From assembly GCA_030684415.1 (NCBI GenBank), contig JAUXNL010000035.1, positions 1-42,363 on the forward strand: DNA of 42,363 nucleotides, read 5' to 3'. Below are positions 34,215 through 42,363 of the stretch, piece by piece. Numbering within the stretch: position 1 is the stretch's first letter; each line of letters opens with the position of its first letter. Source of the DNA: Moraxellaceae bacterium (GTDB lineage Bacteria; Pseudomonadota; Gammaproteobacteria; Pseudomonadales; Moraxellaceae). Under the pieces are notes generated by a model. That model was not told where the DNA came from. It searched no databases and saw nothing but the letters and a program-made list of their open reading frames with translations. The translations under genes were made by a program, and so were the position numbers.

Positions 34215-37200
34215 TTAATCCTCACGCCTCACCTTGAACCAGGCGGCGTACATGGCGGGCAGACTGAGCAGGGTGAGCGCCGTGGCCACGATCAGCCCGC
34301 CCATGATGGCCACTGCCATCGGCCCCCAGAAGGCGCTGCGCATCAGCGGGATCATGGCTAGCACCGCGGCGGCCGCGGTCAGCATGATGGGACGGAAGCG
34401 ACGCACGGCGGCATCCACAATGGCGGTCCAGCGATCCACCCCGGCGGCAATGTCCTGCTCGATCTGGTCGATCAGGATCACTGAGTTGCGGATGATCATG
34501 CCGTTCAGCGCGATGATGCCGAGCGTGGCCACGAAGCCCATGGGCTTGTTGAGCAGCAGCAGGGTGAGCGAGGCGCCGACGATGCCGAGCGGGCCGGTCA
34601 AAAAGACCAGCAGGCTGCGCGCGAAGCTGCGCAGCTGCAGCATCAGCAGCGTGAAGATGATGAAGAGCATGAGCGGCACCTTGGCGGCTATCGAATTCGT
34701 GCCGCGCTTGGATTCCGCCACCGTGCCGGCGATCTCGATCCGGAAGCCAGCCGGCAGCTTTGCCCGCAGCGCCTGCAGCTGCTCATCCAGGCGCAATGCC
34801 ACTGTCGCACCCTGTATGCCCTCGCGCACATCTCCCTGCACGGTGATGGCGTAGTTGCCGTTGTAGCGCCAGAGGATGCCGGGCTCCCAGTCGAACCGGG
34901 CATGGCTGACCTGCGCCGAGGCGATGGAGGTGCCGCTGGCGGTCGGCATATAGGCACTGGCAAAGGCGGTGATGGTGTTGCGCTCGGCTTCGGGCTGGCG
35001 CAGCACGATGGGAAGCTGGCGGTTGTCTTCGCGGTAGAGCCCGATCGGCAGGCCCGCCAGGATGGTTTCGCTGGCCCGGGCCACGCCTGCGTTGTCGACC
35101 CCAAGCGCCCGCGCGCGCGCCTGGTCGATGTCGAGGCTCAGGACCTTGATCTCCTCGTTCCAGTTGTCGTTGATGCCGCGCATGTCGGCGTCCAGGCGCA
35201 GCACGCCCTTCACGTTCTCGGCGATGGCGCGTACCTGCGCGGGGTCCGGGCCAACCACGCGAAACATCACCGGGTAGGGTACAGGCGGTCCATTGGGCAG
35301 CAGCTGGACGCGTGTGCGGACTTCCGGGAACTCCTGCGCCAGCAGGCGCGGCAGCTCGCGGCGGATGCGCTCGCGGTCCTCGTGCGAGGCCGGCAGCACA
35401 ATGAGCTGGGAGACGTTGTCCTGCGGGAAGATTACTTCCAGGGGCAGGTAGAAATGCGGCACGCCAGAGCCGATAAATGACGACACCGATGTCACGCCTT
35501 TGATGTCGTTCAGCCGCTTTTCGACGCGAGTGGCCAGGTTCTCGCTGGCGGCAAACGATGAGCCTTCCGGTAACCAGAGGTCGACGAGGATCTCGGGACG
35601 GCTGGAATCGGGGAAGAACTGCTTCTCCACCGCCTGCATGCCGGCGATGCCCAGCACCAGCGCGCCGACGGTGGCGCCGATAGTGAGCCAGCGGTGTTGC
35701 ACGCAGTAGTCCACGGTGCGCCGCACGCTGCGGTAGAAGGGGGTGTCGAACACTTCGCCGTGGCAATGCGGCTGATCGCGCAGCAGCTTGTAGCCGAGAT
35801 AGGGCACGAAGTAGATCGACACGAACCAGGAGATCAGCAGCGCCGCCGTGGTCACCGCGAAGATGGCGAAGGTGTATTCACCCACCGCGGAGTTGGCGAG
35901 GCCGATGGGCAGGAAGCCCGCTGCCGTGATCAGGGTGCCGGTCAGCATGGGCATGGCGGTGGCGCTGAAGGCATAGGTGCTGGCGCGCAGGCGGTCCAGG
36001 CCTTCCTCCATTTTACGCACCGTCATCTCGATGATGATGATGGCGTCGTCCACCAGCAGGCCGAGCGCGATGATGAGCGAGCCCAGTGAGATCTTGTGCA
36101 GGTCGATGCCGGCCCAGTTCATCACCAGGAAGGTGGCGGCGAGCACGGTGGGAATGGAGAGCGCCACCACGAGGCCGGGGCGGGTATCGATGCGCCAGGG
36201 GTTCTTGTGCAGGCCGAGCGCGAGAAAACTCACCCCCAGCACGATGATGAGCGCCTCGGCCAGCACGCGCAGGAATTCGTGTACGGACAGCGCCACTGCC
36301 GCCGGCTGGTCCTGCATCTGCTCGAGTTCGATACCAACCGGCAGGTGCTGACGCAGTTCGGCGGTGGCAACATTCAGGCTTTCGCCCAGCTTGATGATGT
36401 CGCCGCCCTTGGCCATGGAGATGGCCAGTGCGGTGACCTCGCGACCGTTGTGCCGTACTTTCGGCGCGGGTGGGTCTTCGTAGCCGCGCACGATGGTGCC
36501 GAGGTCGCCGAGGCGAAAGGTACGGCCGTTGAAGCGCAGTGGCAGCGCGCGCAATGCCTCGACGCTGTCGAACTGGCCCCCGATGCGCACCTGCAGCGTG
36601 TCGCTGGGGGTGTGCAGCTCGCCGGCGAACGCCACGGCGTTCTGTGCGTTCAGGGCGGCAACCATCTCGGGCAGGCCGATGCCGAGCCGTGCGAGCTTGC
36701 GCTGCGAAATCTCGACATGGATTTGCTCCTGCTGGAGGCCGAGCAGCTCAACCTTGGCCACAGTGGGCACTTGCAGCAGCCGCTGACGTATCAGATCGGC
36801 GTGATCGCGCAATTCGGCGGACGAGAAACCGTCACCGGAGAGGGCATAGATGACGCCATATACATCGCCGAATTCATCGTTGAACACCGGCCCCTGCACG
36901 CCTGCCGGCAGGTGCTGGCGCATGTCGCCGATTTTCTTGCGCACCGTATACCAGATTTGAGGAACGTCCCTGGCCTGGGTGGAGTCCGTGAGTTCTATCA
37001 GGAAGGTGGTCTCGCCGGGCTTGGAATAGTTGCGGATCCTTTCCATGCTCGGCATTTCCTGCAGCGTCTTCTCGATGGGGTCGGCGACCTGCTGGGCCAT
37101 CTGCGTGGCGGTGGCGCCGGGCCAGAAGGCGCGGATCACCATGATGCGGTAGGTGAAGGGGGGATCTTCGTCCTGGCCGAGCTGGAAGTAGGCGGCGCTG

Positions 37201-37334
37201 CCGGCGATAAGCAGCACGATGAGCAGGTAGAGGGTGATCGCCGGGTTCTGGATGGCGATGCGCGAGAGGTTGAAGCGCTCGGCGGTCCGGCCGGCAGCGG
37301 CGTTGTTGTGGTCAGGGTGGTGGTTGGTCGTCAT
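34215..37334 (-). CDS. RND efflux permease (non-HME, drug/solvent-type)
   Basis: 1039 aa with FNLSRIAIQNPAITLYLLIVLLIAGSAAYFQLGQDEDPPFTYRIMVI and RND core motifs (GLLVDDAIIIIEM). Confidence 0.9.
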   Translation of the reverse strand: MTTNHHPDHNNAAAGRTAERFNLSRIAIQNPAITLYLLIVLLIAGSAAYFQLGQDEDPPFTYRIMVIRAFWPGATATQMAQQVADPIEKTLQEMPSMERIRNYSKPGETTFLIELTDSTQARDVPQIWYTVRKKIGDMRQHLPAGVQGPVFNDEFGDVYGVIYALSGDGFSSAELRDHADLIRQRLLQVPTVAKVELLGLQQEQIHVEISQRKLARLGIGLPEMVAALNAQNAVAFAGELHTPSDTLQVRIGGQFDSVEALRALPLRFNGRTFRLGDLGTIVRGYEDPPAPKVRHNGREVTALAISMAKGGDIIKLGESLNVATAELRQHLPVGIELEQMQDQPAAVALSVHEFLRVLAEALIIVLGVSFLALGLHKNPWRIDTRPGLVVALSIPTVLAATFLVMNWAGIDLHKISLGSLIIALGLLVDDAIIIIEMTVRKMEEGLDRLRASTYAFSATAMPMLTGTLITAAGFLPIGLANSAVGEYTFAIFAVTTAALLISWFVSIYFVPYLGYKLLRDQPHCHGEVFDTPFYRSVRRTVDYCVQHRWLTIGATVGALVLGIAGMQAVEKQFFPDSSRPEILVDLWLPEGSSFAASENLATRVEKRLNDIKGVTSVSSFIGSGVPHFYLPLEVIFPQDNVSQLIVLPASHEDRERIRRELPRLLAQEFPEVRTRVQLLPNGPPVPYPVMFRVVGPDPAQVRAIAENVKGVLRLDADMRGINDNWNEEIKVLSLDIDQARARALGVDNAGVARASETILAGLPIGLYREDNRQLPIVLRQPEAERNTITAFASAYMPTASGTSIASAQVSHARFDWEPGILWRYNGNYAITVQGDVREGIQGATVALRLDEQLQALRAKLPAGFRIEIAGTVAESKRGTNSIAAKVPLMLFIIFTLLMLQLRSFARSLLVFLTGPLGIVGASLTLLLLNKPMGFVATLGIIALNGMIIRNSVILIDQIEQDIAAGVDRWTAIVDAAVRRFRPIMLTAAAAVLAMIPLMRSAFWGPMAVAIMGGLIVATALTLLSLPAMYAAWFKVRRED

Positions 37335-37349
37335 GTCGGATTCCCGTGC

Positions 37350-38429
37350 TCAGCGCTTGGGCGGTGTGAACGGGACGACCTTCTGGCCCTCCGCGAGCAT
37401 ATGCACGCCGGCCGTCACGACCTGCTCGCCGAAGGCGAGGCCCGCCACGATCATGTCGTTGCCGTCGGCGCCGACGATCTGCACCGCCCGCTGTTTCACG
37501 GTGGAGGAAGGCGCGTCGTAGACCCATACCAGTGATTGTCGGTTCTTGCCAAACACCGCTGACACGGGCAGGCGCACGCCACCGCCTTTCGGCGCGGGCA
37601 ACGTCAGGTACAGCGTGGCGGACTGGCCGAGGGCGAGGGCATCGGCCGGCGCCTTCACGGTGTAGCGGGCGCGGAAGGTGCGGGTGACCGGGTCGGCGGC
37701 GGCGGCGAGCTCGCGCAGCGTGGCTGGCAGTCTCATGTCAGGGCGCGCCCACAGCGACACTTCGGCCCTTGCTGCCCGGGCCAGCATCGTACGATTCTCG
37801 GGGAATTCCACTTCGATTTCGCGCGGGCCGTCCTGCGCGAGCCGGATCACCTGCTGGCCGGCCCCGACGACTTCGCCGACATCCGCCAGCACCGCCACCA
37901 CGATGCCGTCGCTGTCGGCGCGTAGCACGGTATCGGCGAGGCGGTTCTTTTGTAGCGAGAGGCCACTTTCTGCCTGTTGCATTTGTGCTTCCGCTGCAGA
38001 GAGTTCAACGCGCTTGCGCTCCAGGTCCGTGGCGGAAACGAAACCTTTTTTAGCGAGTTCTTGATAACGCGAATAGTCGGCGCGCGCGTTCTCCATCCGC
38101 GCGGTGGCAGCGGTGAGCGCCGAGTCGGCGGACTGGTCGGAGAGATGGAAGTCGCGTGCGTCAAGGCGAGCGAGCTCCTCGCCACGGCGCACGCGCTGAC
38201 CGCTTTCCACACGCCGTGAGATGAGCTTTCCGCCGACTCGAAAACCCAGGCCAGACTCCACGCGCGCCTTCACATCCCCGGCGAGTTCTGCCACGTTAAC
38301 GCCCTGGGTTTCACCTGCCGTCATCAGCTTGACCGGGCGAGGGGGCGAAAGAGGGGGATCTTCGCGACAGGCACAAAGGGCCATGGCAGCAGCAACGATG
38401 AGCAGGGAGGGGGAAATTGTTCTTTTCAT
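37350..38429 (-). CDS. RND periplasmic adaptor
   Basis: MKRTISPSLLIVAAAMALCACREDPPLSPPRPVKLM lipoprotein leader; RVESGQRVRRGEELARLDARDF lipoyl motif. Confidence 0.88.
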   Translation of the reverse strand: MKRTISPSLLIVAAAMALCACREDPPLSPPRPVKLMTAGETQGVNVAELAGDVKARVESGLGFRVGGKLISRRVESGQRVRRGEELARLDARDFHLSDQSADSALTAATARMENARADYSRYQELAKKGFVSATDLERKRVELSAAEAQMQQAESGLSLQKNRLADTVLRADSDGIVVAVLADVGEVVGAGQQVIRLAQDGPREIEVEFPENRTMLARAARAEVSLWARPDMRLPATLRELAAAADPVTRTFRARYTVKAPADALALGQSATLYLTLPAPKGGGVRLPVSAVFGKNRQSLVWVYDAPSSTVKQRAVQIVGADGNDMIVAGLAFGEQVVTAGVHMLAEGQKVVPFTPPKR

Positions 38430-38740
38430 TGACGTTTTTTCTTTTGTCATTTTAGTCGAAGGTGGAAGCCGTACCCGGGCTGCCAGCTGTAGGCACCTGC
38501 TCGCGGACAAAGGCGTGTTCAGAAATTATCGGCGGCGAGACGAATACGAGGCAGCATCCATCATCAAATGATGAGGGTCGGTAATCGAGCAATAGGACTG
38601 CACTCTGTTGAATTTCCTGACTGAAAACAAGTTGGCCTCGATAGCGAAGAATGCTTTTGCGGCGCTGCAATTGCTTGTGGCGGATCACAATGGCCCCCTG
38701 TGCATGGACGATGGTTTTTCCAAGTGCCCTGCTGGCAATT

Positions 38741-38775
38741 GCTCTATAGCTCTATAGCTCTATAGCTCTATAGCT
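38741..38775. repeat. Octanucleotide tandem repeat (GCTCTATA)n, about 4.4 copies
   Basis: GCTCTATAGCTCTATAGCTCTATAGCTCTATAGCT read directly. Confidence 0.95.
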
Positions 38776-38829
38776 TGTGCCTGCCATGAATCAGGCTGGC
38801 GCGTAATGCCACCGCCAAGCACTTCCACA

Positions 38830-40080
38830 TCATGCGGACTGCATTGCCGCCAGGATACGATAAACATCAGCTTCATCCATGTAGCGGGGGACGGGATACA
38901 TGCCATGCGCCTCGTCCAGCGCCTTACGAGCGATGGCGGGATAATCGTTCGAGCGCAGCATGCTGGCGGATAGCTGCAGTGGCAGCGCCGCCAGAAGCGC
39001 ACCTACTCGCTGTATGAGGGCGTCGGCAGCGGCAGCATCGTTCGCTCTCAGGTCTGCCAGCCCCAGCATTCGCGCCAGACGGGCAAGCCGCGGTTCGCGG
39101 GCGGAAAGATTGAATCTGAGGACATGGGGCAGCACCATGGCATTTGCCCGGCCGTGCGGCACGGCATAGCAAGCGCCGAGCTGATGGGCAATCGCATGCA
39201 CATAGCCGATGGCCGAGGTATTCAGGCAGATTCCGGCGTAGTGGGACGCCAGCGCCATGGCTTCACGTGCCGCCAGGTTGGAGGGCTCAGTGCAGGCCCG
39301 CTCGAGATTATCCAGGATGAGCCGTATCGCCGTTCCGTTGAGGCGGTCGGTGTGCGGATTGGCAAACTCGCTCATCCAGCCTTCCAGCGCATGGGTTAGC
39401 GCATCGATGCCCGTTTCGGCGGTTACCGCGGCCGGCATGCCGGCCGTGATGCGCGGATCCAGGGCGGCGGCCAGCGGAATCATCGCGGGATCGACAACCA
39501 ACGCTTTTTCGTGGGTGACGCTATCCGAAATGACCGCCGCGATGCTGGCCTCCGAGCCCGTGCCGGAGGTGGACGGCACGACAAAAAGCGGCAATGCCGG
39601 CCGCCGGCCCTTGAGCACCCCTACCAGCTGACGCGGCGATTTGCCGGTCGACGCCGCCAGCGCGATCACTTTGCCGGTATCGATGGCCGATCCGCCCCCC
39701 ACCACCAGCACGGCATCTGCGTTGGCCGATCGACAGGCGCGCAGGCCCGCCTCCACGACTTCAAAGCTGGGATCCGGCCTCACGCCGTCATAAAGCGCGG
39801 TCGCCACGCCGCGGTCATGCAATGCGGTGGCAAGCGGCGTGATGACGCCCAGCCGTTTCAGCACATCGTCCGTCACGATCAGAACACGGCGATAGCCTTG
39901 GTCGGCAATGCTGTTGCAAAGCCGGAGGGCGGCGCCTTCCCCGATGAAGATCAGGGGCTGGCTGACGGGTAATACCTTGATGATCGCCTTGAGGGCACCG
40001 AGCTTGGGGAGGGCCGTGAGGCGGCTGAGCAATGCGGGCATGGTAAAGAATCCGGAGCAGGCTGGACCTGCTGACTTCAT
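38830..40080 (-). CDS. Iron-containing (group III) alcohol dehydrogenase
   Basis: DAVLVVGGGSAIDTGKVIA, PSTSGTGSEASIAAVI, TAETGIDALTHALEGWMS, HAIAHQLGACYAVPHGRANAMVLPHVLRFN; start at 40080 or 40041. Confidence 0.9.
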   Translation of the reverse strand: MKSAGPACSGFFTMPALLSRLTALPKLGALKAIIKVLPVSQPLIFIGEGAALRLCNSIADQGYRRVLIVTDDVLKRLGVITPLATALHDRGVATALYDGVRPDPSFEVVEAGLRACRSANADAVLVVGGGSAIDTGKVIALAASTGKSPRQLVGVLKGRRPALPLFVVPSTSGTGSEASIAAVISDSVTHEKALVVDPAMIPLAAALDPRITAGMPAAVTAETGIDALTHALEGWMSEFANPHTDRLNGTAIRLILDNLERACTEPSNLAAREAMALASHYAGICLNTSAIGYVHAIAHQLGACYAVPHGRANAMVLPHVLRFNLSAREPRLARLARMLGLADLRANDAAAADALIQRVGALLAALPLQLSASMLRSNDYPAIARKALDEAHGMYPVPRYMDEADVYRILAAMQSA

Positions 40081-40089
40081 GAAGGCGGT

Positions 40090-40132
40090 GGAGAAATCAC
40101 GCGCTCTCTGAAGGGGAGCGCGTGATTTCTCC
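40090..40132. other. Perfect 17-bp inverted repeat (extendable with GU pairs)
   Basis: GGAGAAATCACGCGCTC ... GAGCGCGTGATTTCTCC (40090-40106 / 40116-40132). Confidence 0.9.
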
Positions 40133-40163
40133 AGAGGCCCGGCGCTAAACAAGGCATCGCTTC

Positions 40164-41400
<1,237 letters not shown>

Positions 41401-41408
<8 letters not shown>

Positions 41409-42162
41409 TCTGTTTCTCCTGTGCGGGCATGAGAGGGCTCTGCCCGCCGGCGAAGGCTTCGAGCAGGGCATTGATCTTGCGCTCGTGGCGCAAGGCGAAC
41501 AGCCGGTTGACGGCCGGCAGGACAACGTGCAGCAAGGGGGCGATCTCGTCATCGTCCAGAGAGGAAAGCTTTTCCTTGAACAGCTGAACCTCGGCGTCGA
41601 AAAGGCAATCCACCGCGTGGGTAATAAAACGCATGTCGTGCGGTGAGAGCCCTCGCGCCGGGCCGAGGCCGGTGCTGCGAATCGCCTGCCAAAGCTGCAG
41701 CACCTCGGCCTCGGCGGGATCGGGAACATCCTCGTCGTCTGAGCTGATCATGCCGGTCTCGCGCAGCGTCGCCACCTCCTGCGCCGGCAGGCCGATTTTC
41801 TTCGCAAGGGCGGCGACCGACACCTGTCCCGGCTGCGACGCTGCCAGGAGATCGGCGAGCCGCTGCTGGCGGATGCGTCCGATCAGGGCGCGTTGGGTGG
41901 GCGTGAAGTCATAGTTGTCGTGATCGTGGAGCAGCGCCTTGATCGCCTTGAGCGGCAGGAGGTGCTGCTCCTGGAGGTCGCGGATCACCCCCAGGGTGTG
42001 CACGTGCTGATCCGAGTACCAGCCCATGTTGCGCGCCGTCTTGTTGGCGGGCGGCAACAGGCCCTCACGGAGGTAGAAGTGGATCGTCTCTTTTGGAACG
42101 CCGGTGAGGCGCACCAGGTCGCCCATGCGCAGCTGTCCGGTGCCTGTGCCGTGGGGCGTCAT
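41401..42162 (-). CDS. MerR-family transcriptional regulator
   Basis: MGDLVRLTGVPKETIHFYLREGLLPPANKTARNMGWYSDQHV HTH; overlaps the diiron gene by 8 nt. Confidence 0.85.
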
Positions 42163-42363
42163 GGCAGCCGCTCCCCGACGCTCACGGCCACCCGGCCATG
42201 CGGATAGGCGCAGCAGGCCAGCACGGCGCCAGAGGCAACCTCCGCTTCAGTCAGGCAGTTGGGCTGGTCCATGGCGATATCCCCACTTTGCCGGGTGACG
42301 CGGCAATGCCCGCATCCCCCCATGGTGCAGCTGAAGGGCAACGGCAGGCCGGCGCGCAGGCCG
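42159..42363 (-). CDS. [2Fe-2S] ferredoxin domain protein, C-terminal part; continues beyond right edge
   Basis: GLPLPFSCTMGGCGHCRVTRQSGD...NCLTEAEVASGAVLACCAYPHGRVAVSV plant-type ferredoxin Cys pattern. Confidence 0.82.
   Translation of the reverse strand, partial: GLRAGLPLPFSCTMGGCGHCRVTRQSGDIAMDQPNCLTEAEVASGAVLACCAYPHGRVAVSVGERLP

Noticed and set aside
36096-37535. 479-aa plus-strand ORF
   Set aside because: Antisense to the well-supported RND permease and adaptor; low-complexity composition typical of shadow frames in high-GC DNA.
38741-38775. CRISPR-like array
   Set aside because: Simple period-8 tandem repeat without spacers; no cas genes or repeat-spacer structure anywhere in the window.

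Overview
This 42.4 kb window is a high-GC proteobacterial accessory (heavy-metal resistance) island, probably gammaproteobacterial. From left to right it contains: (1) a copper module: TAT-type multicopper oxidase N-terminus, TolC-like protein and small secreted protein on the minus strand, divergent from a CopRS/CusRS-like two-component system, a secreted small protein, a cupredoxin and a complete CusCBA-type RND pump whose adaptor carries a C-terminal CusF-like domain; (2) a mer-type module (GDCCVxC protein, merP, merT, divergent merR, no merA) whose merR overlaps a tyrosine recombinase gene, followed by a Tn3-family tnpA cut off and joined to the 3' third of a second cusA; (3) an IS5-like remnant and an IS110-family element with a structured upstream non-coding region that may encode a bridge/seek RNA; (4) a minus-strand DUF6488 / transmembrane-anchor / HupE-UreJ / YnfA set and a CzcCBA-type RND operon with a PII-like gene; (5) an RcnA-like Ni/Co exporter divergent from RcnR, with two RcnR-like operator sequences, again followed directly by a tyrosine recombinase and a full-length Tn3-family transposase; (6) gene fragments (CoiA-like, SRAP/HMCES-like) and an ISL3 remnant with two nonsense codons; (7) a second type of RND pump (adaptor + permease); (8) an Fe-ADH / ferritin-like diiron protein / MerR / [2Fe-2S] ferredoxin gene set running off the right edge. 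The observations I rank highest are the repeated arrangement metal sensor -> tyrosine recombinase -> Tn3 transposase with no obvious space for a resolution site, a domain shared between the RcnA insert and the CzcB N-terminus, the putative IS110 guide RNA, and the metal-RND-linked PII-like protein. All functional calls come from reading motifs by eye; no database search was run.
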